Shown here in pieces: positions 50,128 through 63,014 of a DNA stretch of 64,000 nt (position 1 is its first letter; each line of letters starts with the position of its first letter). This DNA is from Prunella strophiata (lineage: Eukaryota; Chordata; Aves; Passeriformes; Prunellidae): positions 65,936,395-66,000,394 of the forward strand of contig JAZBQD010000014.1 of NCBI GenBank assembly GCA_036583965.1. The letters are read 5' to 3'. A program made the translations under genes and the position numbers. The notes below the pieces were generated by a model. That model saw nothing but the letters and a program-made list of their open reading frames with translations, was not told where the DNA came from and did no database searches.

Positions 50128-50410
50128 ATGGATGTGCCCTGGGAGGCAGGAGCAGGCCGGCGGGAGCGGCGCTTCAGGCGCAGCGAATGCCGAGCGCTCG
50201 GGCAGATCAGATCCCCGCCGCCAACCGAGCTCCCAAAATTAGCAAGAACGTTTGATCATCCTGGCCTTAATCTCTCTGTGGCTCAGCTCCCCAGCTGGAG
50301 TGCTGTGCAGATAAAGGCATTAATATTGATCAGGCGCCGGGGCTTCACAGCGGCGCTGGCGAGGAAATTAACGCTGAGCGCGGCGTGCGGCTGGAGCGGC
50401 GCGTGGTGAT
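50128..50410. promoter_or_regulatory. isolated CpG cluster with transcription-factor-like core
   Basis: Two CpG-dense lobes (about 50157-50250 and 50330-50408, roughly a dozen CpGs each) flank a lower-GC core. The core holds AAAATTAG, TTTGATCATC (a TCF/LEF-like GATCAAA on the other strand), CTTAATCTC (OTX/PITX-like), CCAGCTGG (E-box palindrome), CAGATAAAGG (GATA-like) and TTAATATTGATCAGG. It lies about 6 kb upstream of the CAMK1D CpG island in CpG-poor DNA. It could be an enhancer, a distal promoter or the first exon of a non-coding transcript. The open frame through it has no known domain. Confidence 0.5.
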
Positions 50411-50584
50411 GTGGCCTGGAGCACCTTGCCAGATTGAAATAACCCCAAATGATAGGTGATCAGATAATTCTGCATCTGATGTGCAGAAAGGCCCACATTG
50501 TGGCTGTGCAGGCTGTTAATTCTGGTGTTTCCTGGCTGCCCAGAGTTTGGCTTTACAACCTGTCTGTCTTCGACAAGTGGGGGT

Positions 50585-50881
50585 TGTCGCGCTATGACAC
50601 GAAGTGAATGACACTCTCACACATCAAGTTCAAGGCAATTAAAAAGAGGAAGTTTAATTTCTGACTCCAATATTTATAAAATTCCACAAACTGCCAGGGA
50701 TTGGAGGGTGAAGTCGCCACCTCTCACAACCACACTGGTCAAAGCAACAGTCAGTCAATTTTTTCTGACTCCAGAAAGAATGGAAAACAAAACATTGTTT
50801 CCATGAAAATGCGTGAGAAAGTCCATTACAAAAATACGAACATCAGAAGGCTTAGCAGAACTTTAGAAGAACAGGACAACA
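50585..50881 (-). mobile_element. compact solo LTR (~297 bp), copy F
   Basis: On the plus strand it runs TGTCGCGC...GGACAACA, flanked by GGGGT at 50580-50584 and 50882-50886. This extends to a 6-bp GGGGTT duplication if one T of a run was lost. In its own orientation (minus), TATAAATA (complement at 50671-50678) is followed after 12 bp by ATTAAA (50653-50658) and CTTCCTCTTTTT. It is homologous to the LTR at 62425-62726 from its start (CTAAGCCTTCTGATG versus AAAGCCTTCTGATG) to its 3' part. Short length and a poly(A) signal immediately after the TATA box resemble alpharetroviral LTRs. No internal region is present. Confidence 0.85.
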
Positions 50882-50887
50882 GGGGTT

Positions 50888-53734
50888 AATAGCCCATGCC
50901 CTCAGGAAGGGAGGATTATCTGATCACACCTCTCTCTGCACCATCTCTGCCTGTTGGTCTTCTCCACCCCCAACAAATTTTGACTTCCGTACCCATTTCC
51001 ATCACAGACCAGCCCAAAAAGAGGAGTCTACTGAAAATGAGAAGTCACAGTAAAGAGATCCAGTTATTCCTCCCTGGAAAGGCATGTTGCCTTGTTTGGA
51101 CATCAGGGAGCCTGGAGAGGCTGCAAGGGCAGAAGAGGACTCAAGAGGATCTGGGGCTTCGGCTGGTTTAGCTGCCCACTGCACTGTTCTTCTGTCCAAT
51201 GGATTATCCATCTGGGAGCTTGGCTTGTGAACCTCAAAACAGTACTTAAAGGCCAGATACTACTGCCTGTGAAGCACTCAGTAGTCACAGTTATGCTGAC
51301 TGGAACTATGGAAGAGCCTCTGTTCCCTCTCCAGCCTGTCCCATGATTGCACTGGGTCCACATGCACCCTGAGGATGCACCACACCTCCTCAGCTTTGTG
51401 TGATTTCACTGTTAAGGCTGAAAATGCACTGTGAGCTCTCATCTTCCTGAGCTTGATGTGTTTATCTGGGCCATGTGAATGTTGCATCAACACAACTCAC
51501 TCCCAGGGGTCACAGGCCAGACTCACCCCCTCCAAAGGAGGTGACTTATTCTGGATGGCTCCTTCACTTGCATATTGAGAAATGTCAATAGCCTCCAGCA
51601 CCATCTCACCACACCAGTGGAGTCAAATAATAAAAGTGGAGGGGAAAAAAATTAAATGACAGAGGCAGGGGAAGAAGATATGGCAAACCATTCACTTGCC
51701 TGTGAAATAATCACTTTTTTCATTTAGGCAGAACACTCAGCTGTCTTTTATATTGTTATTGGTTAGGTCCTCTTAGAAGCTGGAAATTAATTTTTTTTTT
51801 TTATCTCCTCATTTTCTCTTTTTTCCCATTTGGTGAACATGGCTATTTTTCCAGGGTTTTCACAGGAGTGAAATGAACTTGGCTCATTTTGTTCTTTCCT
51901 TCCACAGACATTAATGTTGCTGAATAACGACAGGAGAAGGAGCTTTGCTAATTAACTTTAGTCACCACATTAAGTCCAGGCTGACACTCACATGCAAGGA
52001 GCAGCACAGTGCCAACATCCACTGATGGGCACATGGGACAAGAGCCAAAACAGAGTCCTGTTGTCCAAATCAACCCAAAAGAGGTGTTTAAGTTTTTATT
52101 AATGGGCAGATGCCCCATCCCAATATGTTATTTAGGGCTGCAACAGGGTTATGTTGTAGGGCTGACAAGTGGAAATGTGACAGAAATATTCCTGGGTATA
52201 TCCTGTCCTCTTCCAGCCTGAAAAAGCTGGGTAGATCTTGGCAGGCCATGGGAAGCTGGAGATCCTCAAATCCAGGGTGAGACCAATTAAAAGCCCATGA
52301 AGAGGTTGGGAAAAAAAAAAAAAGCTAATGGGTGAAGAGGACCTATGTGAGAAAGGGCAACCACTGGCTTAGAGTTTCACATAAGCATGAGCTTATTCAA
52401 ATCTGAATTTCTGTTCTTTACATAAAACATGATTTTGCAATGGGTTTCAGGTCGTGTCATAATGCTCCCTGGTAGACAGAGCCCAAATTCAGTGGGTGCT
52501 TCAGAAAAATCATGGGAGCTTCTTTTCTCCAGAGCAGGCACATCAGGACTGCCCCAGGCTGTGCCTGGAGCTCAGCTCTTCCTCCATGGAAGGTGAATAC
52601 CTGAGCTCAGACCTGCATTGACAGAGGACAAGTAACACAGGGGATAATCAGGATAACCAGTCATTACTCATGGAGTAGCTGTAAACCTGGGATGAACTTT
52701 TGGATCCAGGCTTAATCACTGTCTTGCTCTGCACAGAGCAAACATCCCCATCAGCAAACAAGTGATGGAGCTCAGCTGAAGCTGCTCAAGGGCTGAATCT
52801 GTGCCCTCCACTTTTTGCAAGCCATACTCCATTTACACAACAAAATTACCAGATGAGCTGCCAAGCAAAGAAGTGATCCAGTTTTGCAATTGTAGCCAAA
52901 AGCCTCATTCACTGCCAGATCTGAAAAGAGAAGTTGCCTGTGTTTAGCAAAATCAAACAATTTTTTGAGTTTTACTGGAATTCCTGACTTTCAGGATGCC
53001 ATGGCCAGTGTCAGCTGGTGAGATTCTTCCAGCTGTGCAAATTCATGCCTGCTGGGATGTGAGCAGGCTGTGAAAGGATCTCCAGAGGGTGAGTTAGGCA
53101 GAGTTTGATGGTGAGAGAAGGTTTTTAGTAGTAAGGTGAACCTAATTTTTCAGAGCTCTGTAATTCAGCTGGAAAAATGTGCTTTCACCTAATTGTTTTA
53201 AAAACTACAGTCCCACAAAGGATTGTTACAAGGTGTTTAATCAAACCTATGTCTCCAAGCCTTGTGCCACAATGCAGGTGTCTTTCTCTGATGGAACTGG
53301 AGTTCACTTTGTGCTCTTTGAAAACTCATTTAATTGAATGGCATGTTTTCAGGCACTCTCCCTTAATTAAATTTGCATGGGCATAAAAATTGAGGAAAAC
53401 CAGAACACTTTATCCAACTTTGCTCCTTTCATTGAGCAATACCCACTTTTCCCCCCATCATCAAGCTGCCAAACTGTCCCTCAAGTCAACTATGGGCTGA
53501 ACAAAGCCTTCCCAGGCTCTGGCTTGCCTGCCTTCTCCTCATCTCCCACACATGCACAGGGCTATGAGCAGCAGCTGCTGTGAACACTCTGCTCTATGGG
53601 CCCATAAAAAACCCCAGCAGCTGTCACAAAGAGGCTCCTCACCTCAATTTTGTGGTAATTTCTGCTGGAATATGATGGTCTCTGCCCTATTTGCCATCAA
53701 GGCTCTTGTCTTGATTTATCCTCACTGCCTGCTC
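50888..53734. other. intergenic stretch, nothing recognised
   Basis: No gene or interspersed repeat recognised. T- and A-runs lie near 51790-51801 and 52311-52323. Confidence 0.5.
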
Positions 53735-53800
53735 TTTGATAAGCATCATCATCATCCTCTTTGCTGAGGGGGAAACTGAGGTGCAGAGATGCTGGTGGCC
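53735..53800 (+). mobile_element. short MIR-type relic
   Basis: AAGCATCATCATCATCC, then TGAGGGGGAAACTGAGGTGC, then AGAGATG follows the MIR order 'attatcatcccc ... acagatgaggaaactgaggcacagag'. Only about 65 bp is recognisable. Confidence 0.55.
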
Positions 53801-56800
53801 TCATCATCCCAGTCACTGGCATGTTTTAATCTGGTTTAGTTTCTCTGAGGCTCATGGGTCCTTAACACAACCCTTCAGTGGACACCTGAACTTCAGTCCC
53901 TGTGTCATTTTGTCCATGTCTCCCACTAAACCAAAAGCCTGGAGTGAATGTTGCATCTCTTCACCAGCTGTTCTTCCATCTCACTCTATTTGACATTATT
54001 AAACAGTGGTGCCTTATGTAAATCTGTATTCCCACCATCCTCTCTGTGCTCATGAGGACACCACCTGACTGCATCCTCTCATCTTCCTCTCCCCTTGTTC
54101 TCCTTCCTCTCCCAAATCCTAAGTGGAGTTGTGGTTTTTGTTTTTTCTCCACACACTGCATCTCCCAGCTGATCACCACCCCACCAGACAGGAATCTGGC
54201 CACTCTTCGTTCCCATGGGTCACATTTTGAGTGGGGCTGAGCTGTGTTTTACCCTGTCTGTGTGTTTCCAGTGCCTGTGTAGTCAGAAAAGATCTAATTT
54301 GGGCTCTGCAGGCAGCAGAACACCAGCTAGTGTGAGGTTTCACACTGTGCACCACCATCTTCCTCACTGAGCTTTTCCATTTAAATTCAACCCCCTTAAC
54401 CAAAAGCTTTCTGTCCCATGTGGGACATTGTTTTGTCCCTGTTTAACCACACTTTAGAGCTGGCCTGCTGGACAGCAAGTCCTGTCCTGGTTCTGTCTTC
54501 ATGGTAAGACTTCAAACACTTGAGAAAAAGTTTCCTTTACAGAATGGACCTTGGTGGACATTCTGTAGGAGAACTGAAGCATGAACCTCACCTGCCCAAC
54601 TTCCTGAAGCATCAGGGCCCTGTTAGCTTCAGTGTCATTTGCAGGCATGGTTTGACTTGCATCATTTCCATCCTCAGAAGCCAATGAGCAGGTTGAGTTT
54701 TGGATGTCAACAACCCAATTATCAGCTACTTCTGTGTTTGAAAAAAATCATGGAGAAAAGTGTTAGTGTCCACCAGCTTGATCTCCCATGCAAGCTGCCA
54801 TGCCCAAAGCCTGGTCATTTCAAGACTAATGCTGGCCCAGACTGCAGACCCTTGGAAACTTTATCCTGCCTCATCCAGCTGGGTTGTGTGCACCACAGGA
54901 ATGTCATACAGCTGATTTTCACAGTTCAGTCAGCCCTAACTGAGAATGCTGGGCCAGGGTCAAATGATAAGGAGCTGACAGGAGGGTCTGTATCTGACAG
55001 AGATACCTGAACCCAGATAATGTCAGATCTGTGGGCAGATGACTTCACCAGTGTGAGAAAAGCCTTGAAAGTAGGGTGAGCTCATGTACACCTGCTTCCA
55101 GCTTTCTGCTAACTTGGGAATCAAACACCACCAAGCCTTGCAGGGAGTGTCTGGAAAGATTCAGATTTCAGACTTCTTGGAGGTTGTGCATGCACTGCTC
55201 ATGCTCAGCCTCAGTTTTGGGTGTATCTGCTGTGCAGATAAAACCATTGCTCCCTGTCAGAGTGGAACAACTGGGAAATCACACTGTGGATGAAGGCCTG
55301 GAAAAAACAAAATGCATCTAAGCTAGACCCTGTGCTAGACCTGCTGTTGCCTCTTCCTTAAAAACCTTGACTATTCGAGTCTATTTGACTCTTAATTCAT
55401 GCACCAAATGGGAAAATTAAGTGTAGAGCAGGTGGGGTTATTTTTCAACAAGAGCTCCTTTAGTCAATGAAAAGAATTGCTCCAGAAATGCCTGCCATTC
55501 TCCTGGAGAGGGATGCAGCTTGATGATGCCACATGTCTTATTTTAGCACTTTGACATGGGTCTCCTTGTACCCTGTGTTTGTCAGGGGCTGAGCACACAG
55601 GGTGGATGTTCAGACAAACAGTTCCAGGAACCCTCTGCACCAGCAAGCCTGGAACAGCCACATCTGTGATGTTTTTCAACCAACACAGGCTCATCTCTTT
55701 TTCCTGTTGCCTCCCAGCACAGCAGCCCCATCTGCCCTGCCATTGCTCCCAGCTCTGTGCCACTTCTCCTTCCAGGGGAACCCTCTGCACTAACACACAC
55801 AGAGCCCTGCTCTCCTTAAACATCACCTCCCAGACAGAAAAAAAAGGCTCCTTTTTGGCACAGAATGGTTGCCTTCAGAGTATACACTATATGAGGGGAA
55901 AAAAAGGCTTGGCTTTTACTTCTTTCCTATCTTTTCCTTACTCCTCTTAATATTCCTCTCTCATCTGCCTCTAGGCTGTCATAAGAAAAACAAGCAGCTC
56001 TCCTTGCCTTCTCCCTTAAGAGAAGTCTGGATTAATTTGGAAAAACCAAGCTGATAGCCATGTGGGCCTGCATGTGTAAGAGCAGTGGGAATATTTTCCT
56101 ATTAGGGAGAAATTTTTATTAAAAAAACCCCAAGGGGTGGCTGTAGTTTGAGGGCAGTGGGTGCATGGGCTGCTGGTGCAGGGGTAAATCTTGTGGGTGT
56201 CAGTTTGGGACTGCTTCTCCTTGTGGTAGTAATTGGAAATATATATATTGTAGAGACTGTGGCTGAGGCAGTTTAACACCAGGCAACTTCACAGCCTGAT
56301 TTTATCCAGCTGTGCCTGCTGGTTCCCAGCTTCAGCATTCCAAGTGCCAAGCAGTGACCAGCAGGTCTGAAGCTGGCATGTCACCATCATCCCCTCTCCA
56401 ATGTCAGCTTGAAGCCAATGCAGCAAGATCATGGTAAAATTCCAGTGGAGAATTCAAAATACAGCCATTCCCAGTTTGGCAGGGTGGAAATTGTAGAAGT
56501 GCAAGGACCTAAGTAAAGAGAAATTATAGAGATATTTGTAATTGGCACTGCCTTTTACATACTGTACAGAAACAAGGGACATTTTGGGAAAGTTAATTAA
56601 AATTTAGTAAGAAAACACAATTCTTAGGATGGAATTCAGCTTTTCTTGGCTGCTCAGTCCTGGTGAAGTGTGGCTGTGGGCACCCAAAGGGCTTTCACAC
56701 CTTCCCAGTGTGAAAATGCCATTCAGCATGGCAGGAGAAGAAAGGACTCTGTACTTATGATCTTTAACATAAACACTTTTCTAACTCATTTCCCCCTTTT

Positions 56801-59800
56801 CTAGCAATGCACTTATTCACCATTGTGAGTTTCTTTAGCTGGGCTATTTTCACCCTTGGTAAAATGAATTTGCACCCAAGGAAGCATCTTTTCTGCCTAA
56901 TGGCTTGGCAGTGTGGCCTTGCTAGGGATGCTCTGCCACCCTGCTACTTATTGATGCTAAAGCAATATTAACCACAGCAAAAGGCTCTCACCCAGCCTGT
57001 TTGTGCCTTGATGTGCCCTGTGCTGAACTGAGAGACCAAGGGCTTGCTTTGCTTCACCCTGCCCTCCCTGTGGGAATGACTCTCCCAAAAACATTCCTCA
57101 TTCAGCAGTTTCCTCAAAATTCTGCCTCCAGGCCTCCTTTGCTGCAAAAGCTGCAACAAACATCATCCTAATTTTGCAGCTGAGATGGAGCAGGCCTCTC
57201 CAACTAGGATTGCTTTATAAGAACTGGCTGTACACTCCTCTTGTCCCCTGGAAACACCTTGGGGTAAAAACATCACCTTTTTGATCATCACACAATAGAA
57301 GGAGGGAAGTGAGGGACCAAGGGCTTGTTTTTCTACACAGCAGGTAGCATTGCACAGAAAAAAAATAAAAAGGATTTTTTTATTTATTTATTTTTCAAAC
57401 TTTGCATAGATCAATTGAAAGCATGGGCCAACAGCTGTGGTGCCAGCTTTGTTTTGGTGCCCTGACCATGCCCTGGCACCAAACATGAGCAGCCAGGCAC
57501 CAGCATCATGGAGAGGATGCTGGCAGAGCTCTGCCACGGGATCCTTAGCAGATTGTTTCAGTGCAGCACAGGGTTTGCTTTTGTAGTGCTTGGTAGATCA
57601 GCATGAGGGCCCAAGGTTTGTTTTTTATGCAAATGCCCTGGTTTGCATGGAGAGCTGCCCCAGGTGGCACCAAGATAAATATGAGCTGCTTCCCAAAACC
57701 ATTTCCTGCACCTTCCCTGCTCCCCACTGGCCTCCAGCTGGTGTTAAAAGAGCCACAGTGCTGCTCTTTGGATCACTTCTGCCTGCAAGGCTGTGGTCAG
57801 CATCTCAGAGGGTTCAACTTTGGAGCTGTGCTGATTTCTATCAGCAGAGAACATGGTTCTTTAGGGGTTTTGAAAGAGAGAAGATACGTGCTAAGAAGCA
57901 CATTTGTTTCCACTTCTGTATCTGAAAGGCAACTGTTCTTGTTTGGGGAGAAAGTCTAAAGCCCTGTTGGCAGCTCTTTCCTAATGCATAAAATAACAAT
58001 TTCTTTTTCTAACCATAAGAAAACATTGCTTTTTTCCTCTTTCTCTGCACAACTGAAAATGTGAATTAATGACTAGTTTCCTTAGTTTCCTACACTCTTG
58101 ACAGAGAAATCCAAGAGCTTTTTTTTTTTTTTTTTTTTTTGCCTTTATCCTGAGTGCCCAGCTCTCACAGCAGGGACAATTAAATGACATCCCCCCCTGA
58201 TCTGCTCCCCAAGGGAGGCAGGGCTGCAAGTGCTGCCCATGTTCTCATTAACTCACACTGCAGGAAAAGTCCTGCTGCTGCTGCCATATATAATTCCAGA
58301 ACTGTGGAATTATGGGCCTACAGCCCCAGGAAACTGTGCTGGGGTTTTACCCAACAGGGATCAGTATTCTTTATAGACCCCATCAAGTTTTCCCAAAGTT
58401 TTAGAACATTTCTAAGGAATGGTGATGCTTTAGTACCTCAAGGGCTGTCCCTGATGCAGACTCCAAAGGGACTGATGCAGAATAGCTGTTCTATTAGAAA
58501 TAATACAACCAAGAGCATTTATTAAAAAATCATTGGATTCTGGATATCTAAAACCTGTGGCTGCTTTAATGTTTTAGTCCTTCTTCAGAGAAAAAAGCAG
58601 TACAAGCTGGTGCAATATCATTATATTTATATTAATTTCTATGAGAAAGACAGAAAAAACACATCCATCTGAAAGCTTTCATTCTCCCATAAAATCTGAG
58701 ACCAAGTTTGTGAACTGAAACCTGAAATCTCCATTTTCCCAGCCTGTTCATGGGGCCTTTCTGCTGTGAGAGCTGTGCTGAGATTTCTCCAGGAATTCTG
58801 AGATTCCCCAGGCTGGGGATGTTCTGCAGCCCTACAGGATCCAGCCCTGCACATTTGCTGCTGCAAAGCTGAGCTGAATGGAGGAGTCTTTTTGATTCAG
58901 ACAGGCTCCTGTGCTGCAGCCCAGCACAAGCCTTGTGAGCAGGTCTGTGGGTGTCCTTCTTCTTCACCATTCTGGCTTGGATGGCTTTTCACAAGAAATA
59001 TTGGCTTTTGTGCTGCCTTGGATGAATGGCAGGCCCTAAAGAGCTGTGAATGCAATTTAGCAAAGCTCAGTGTGCAGGGCAGAAATGGCTCTGTGGAAGG
59101 CAATGAGGGAAGTGTGGAAAGGGAAAGGAAGGCACAGAGGTGCACAGCCTCAGAGCATGAAAAAGCCAAAGATGAAATTGTAAGAACTTGCAGAGGTTTC
59201 AGACTTAGAAACAGCCAGAAGAGAATGTCTGCTTCTCCCAGCTGGCTCTTGGGAATTGTTAAATTATTGGCTAATATTAAATTGCTAAGTTAATGGCTCC
59301 CAAACAGGCTCCAGGAGCTGTGGCAGGAATAGCAGAGGTGAAAAGCTGCTCTGACACACCCGAGACCTTTGCAAACAGGTTTGATGCTGCAGGAGAAGCC
59401 ACAGAGAAGCAGCAGTGCCAAGGGTGAGGCTTCACTCCAGAATGGTGTGGCTGGCCTTGCTCTGAGAGGAGCAGCAACACCCCAAACTGAGGGCTCAGCC
59501 CACACCTGACTCTGTGGGAGTCACAAACCTCTGTGAGATGCCCAAGATGCCAGGCAAGCATCACAACACGGAGCAAGCTCAGCCCCAGACACTCACATGC
59601 TCCCAAAAACCCTGTAAATGTGGCCAGCCCCTGGCCAGTCTAAGCCAGAAGCTCTGACACTGCTCTTGAGAGCTGCAAAAAGAGATCCAAAACACATTCC
59701 CTTAACAAATTTGCTTTAGCAGCCTCTTCCAGCACAGCACCAACTTCTGGGATGCAGCCATTGCTTAGCTGGCCTTCATCACTGTGACCTGGGCATGGGG

Positions 59801-59960
59801 ATCTCTGGGCATGGGGACTTCTGGCTCCCTCTGTTTCCTCTCTCATCCCTCTCCAGAGCAGAAGTTGGCTCCACACACACCTAATTTGCTTGATCAAGCA
59901 CAGAGGACCAAATCAATCACTTTAGACTGAAAATATGCTTTGCTTTCTTGCTTTTCCTGC
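53801..59960. other. intergenic stretch, no gene supported
   Basis: No repeat family or gene recognised. A T22 run lies at 58119-58140 and A/T runs near 57358-57394. Open frames here are short, overlap each other on both strands and show no domains. Confidence 0.5.
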
Positions 59961-60210
59961 TTTTTTTTTTGTTTGTTTTAGGGTTTTTTGGGGTTTTTTG
60001 GGTTTTTTGGGGGGGGTTTTGTTGTTTTTTTGTTGTTGTTGTTGTTGTGGTTTTTTGGGTTTGTTTTTTTTTTGTTTTGTTTTGTTTGTTTGTTTGTTTG
60101 TTTTTGTTTGTTTGTTGGGTTTTTTGTTGTTGTTGTTTTTTGGGGGGGGGGTTTTGTTATTTGTTTGGGGGTTTTTGTTTTGTTTTGGTTTTTTTCTTTT
60201 CTTTTCTTTT
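59961..60210 (+). repeat. G/T-only low-complexity tract
   Basis: Of about 250 bp, 59981-60158 consists solely of G and T on the plus strand, with GGGGTTTTTTGGGG-like blocks, GTT, GTTT and GTTTT units and G runs of up to nine. Extreme strand asymmetry. Runs of four G's separated by T's could form G-quadruplexes. Frames through it (Phe/Gly/Val-rich one way, Lys/Asn/Pro-rich the other) are artefacts. Confidence 0.97.
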
Positions 60211-62418
60211 GGCTTGTATACCACTGCACCAGGAATCACCTCTGTAGCATGTTCACCCTCAACCTCAAGGACAGGTCAGTTCCCAGAGTCTCTGGACTGG
60301 ATGATGCCATCTCATGGACAGCACCTCCAGCTCTGGAAATCAACTGGATTATTGCAGCATTCCTTTACATCACTGTGTAAATCTGCTCCCTTCTCCTCAT
60401 TCACCCCTTGGGAATGAACCTTGGAGAAGGTGTGAGGCTCCTGCAGGGGGTTTTGGTTCTCCAGGGTGGGTGGGCTGTGTTCTCTCTGTGTTTCCTGGGA
60501 TTCCTCTATTTCAGAAACAAGCTCTTGCATAACTGTGCACAAAGCCATGCACACATTCATAAACCAGCTCCTCCCACACACCCCAGGCACAGCTAAAACA
60601 CACAAGCTGGAACAAAGAGCCACCTCACACTACCCTAGAGGTACATAACTGCAAGAATATAGGCAATAAGGCATATTTTATGCTTGCTTTTTAATTTTTT
60701 TTGATGTCAGAGTAGCAAACCTGGAATAATTAGGTTTATAGCCAACTTGCAAGAAATCTCGCTGTTGGAAAAGCTCAGCTCAGTAATTAGAAATTCATCA
60801 CTGCAAAATGAATGGTGTCATTGTCTGTGACAGGATCCAGTTCAATAAAAATCCTCAGCAAGGTGAAATTACACATAAACATTGCTTGGATTGAGTTAAC
60901 CATCTCTCTAGTTCCACTCTCCATTTTTACCTTTATATTCCATTCTAGTGACTCTCTGTCCCTTATTTTTATTTTTCCTCCACAATCCCTCCTAAATCTA
61001 ATAAACCACAGGAATTTACTGAAATGTGCCATTTGACAAAACTCAGGCTGTAGTTACTGAAGTACTAAATAATTGTCCTAATTTTCTCCAAATTCCTTAT
61101 ATTTATTTTTCCCAAAAGATGGTCTTAGAGTGCCCCAAAAAAAAAAAAAAATAGACCTGAATGCTATTGTAAGAAAAATCATCAAATAGGAAGAAAATTG
61201 TATAGGCTAGGATCTAAATGTCACAAATTGTACTTTAATTAGTGTGGAAATCCAGCATTCTGAAGACAGCAGGTATGATGTTATCTCCTTATCTCCTCTT
61301 AATAGTATTTTGGGTTTCTTACTTAAAGATGTCTTTCACTTTATTGATGGCAAAACGTATCCAAACTGGGAGAATTGCCTTTAATTAGGAGCAGCAAAGT
61401 GCTGGATCTATGAATGGAAGCATTTGTAGGAAGCATGCAGCCAGGATTATCCCATTTAACAAGCTGTTGGAGGCTCATGGAAAACACTGGGAAATGTTTT
61501 GGGCTGAGCACCAGCTCTGTGCACACAGGACTGGGGGCAGAATGATGGATGCAGCTCCAGTGGGAGACAGGGATGGCAGAAAGGTGTGTCCAGATGTTGA
61601 GATGAAAACACACCCCACATTTTAACCTCAAGGGCTTTTGTGACTGCTCTGTCCCCATCTGTGCCCACAAGTGGCCCATTTCTACAAATTTTGACAGCTA
61701 AAAATCAAATCCATCAAACAGCTGCACCTTTTGTGAAAAACAGTGGCTGGGTAGAGGAAAAGGAGAGTGTGGAATCAGTGCCTCCCCTGAAGAGCAGCAG
61801 TGTAAGGGCAGCAGGTTCCTGTTCTGCTTGTCCTCCGAGCTGCCCAGAGAGCCCAGGAGCTGCAGAGCCCAGGCACAGCTCCAAACCACCCACAGGAGGC
61901 TGTGCCTTCCATGGCTGAGGGACACAGAGAGAAATCTGAGGATGAGCTTCATGCAAGGGACTCTGAGTAGGCTACAGAGGATGCAAAGTTTGGAAACCAG
62001 AATTTGTTTTCCTACTATTTTGCAGAACAATTTACTGGGCTCATTTGGTTTAGCCTCTGTTTTGGCTCCTTCTGGTCCCTTTGCTACAGGGATACTCAGC
62101 CCTGCAGTTCTTGCCCATGAGGATGCTCTCCCTGCACAGTTTGGGGTTCTCTGGGTGTCAGGTGTGTGCTGCAAGTCCTGACTGCCATAAAGGGACACCA
62201 CAGCAGATAAAAGCAAGCTACAAAGGAATATCCCACTAGGGAAAACCTCCTTCTCCCTGGTTTTAGCTGTGGTTTTCAGCCCATCACCACAGAGCCCCTG
62301 GAGGTCATGGATGCAATCTTAGGTGCCTGTAAGGGGTGACCAAGGCAAGCAGCACCAATTTCTCATCTGAGCTACTGCACTTCTGCTGGAAAAGCTTCTG
62401 AGACTGAGAAAGGCTGAA
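60211..62418. other. intergenic stretch, nothing recognised
   Basis: No gene or repeat family recognised. An A15 run lies near 61137-61151. Confidence 0.5.
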
Positions 62419-62424
62419 AGCCAC

Positions 62425-62726
62425 TGTCACCCTGATTTTTTAAGTTTCTCTAAAGCCTTCTGATGTTTATATTCTTATACAAAACATTCTCACACACTTT
62501 TTGTAAATGACTTATTGTTTTGCATTCCTCTGTAGGGGAAGAGCAACTTGATGGACTGTTGGGTTGTCCAGTGGCATTGAGGAGGTGGCACTGTCACCCT
62601 CCAATGACACTGGGATTTCAGAAAACTATAAATGGAGTCAGAATTCAATAAACTTCCTCTTTTTGCTCTCTCACACCTTACAAAGAGCTGCTGTCCATGT
62701 CATGTTGTTTGTGTCCTACAACAACA
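62425..62726 (+). mobile_element. compact solo LTR (302 bp), copy E
   Basis: Begins TGTCACCCTG and ends TGTCCTACAACAACA, with a perfect 6-bp duplication AGCCAC at 62419-62424 and 62727-62732. TATAAAT at 62627-62633 is followed after 13 bp by AATAAA at 62647-62652, then CTTCCTCTTTTTGC. It is homologous along its length to the LTR at 50585-50881 (minus). The TATA/AATAAA spacing and length resemble alpharetroviral LTRs, and the 6-bp duplication agrees. Solo, with no viral genes. Confidence 0.9.
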
Positions 62727-62732
62727 AGCCAC

Positions 62733-63008
62733 TATTTCCCCATGATTTACAGCAGCCTCTTCCAGCCTGAATCTCTGAGTGACACACTCACTGAGCCTCC
62801 TCCCTTTCTCCACACTCCCTCCAGCCTCGAGGTGGGTGGTGAGGAGGCTTCCTGCTGCCCAGGGAGAGCCCTGCAGTGGGCACAGAGCAGCAGGGAGGAG
62901 CTGCTGCCCAGGGAGGACCTTGTGCAGTCAGGAGTCCTTGCTGAAGGAGCCTCAGCAGCAGCAGCAGCCCAGGATGCTGCTCCCAGGCTCCAGAGGTTCC
63001 CAGCAGCT
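62733..63008. other. spacer between two LTRs
   Basis: A 276-bp GC-moderate spacer with an imperfect duplication of a CTGCTGCCCAGGGAG word (near 62849 and 62901) and a CAG-rich run near 62951-62968. No viral coding motif, so LTRs E and D are not a single provirus. Their ends and orientations also differ. Confidence 0.5.
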
Positions 63009-63014
63009 GGTTAA

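Noticed and set aside
59922..60417. Frames of 83-160 codons on both strands around the G/T tract
   Set aside because: Pure translation of a G/T-only repeat (Phe/Gly/Val or Lys/Asn/Pro). No gene features.
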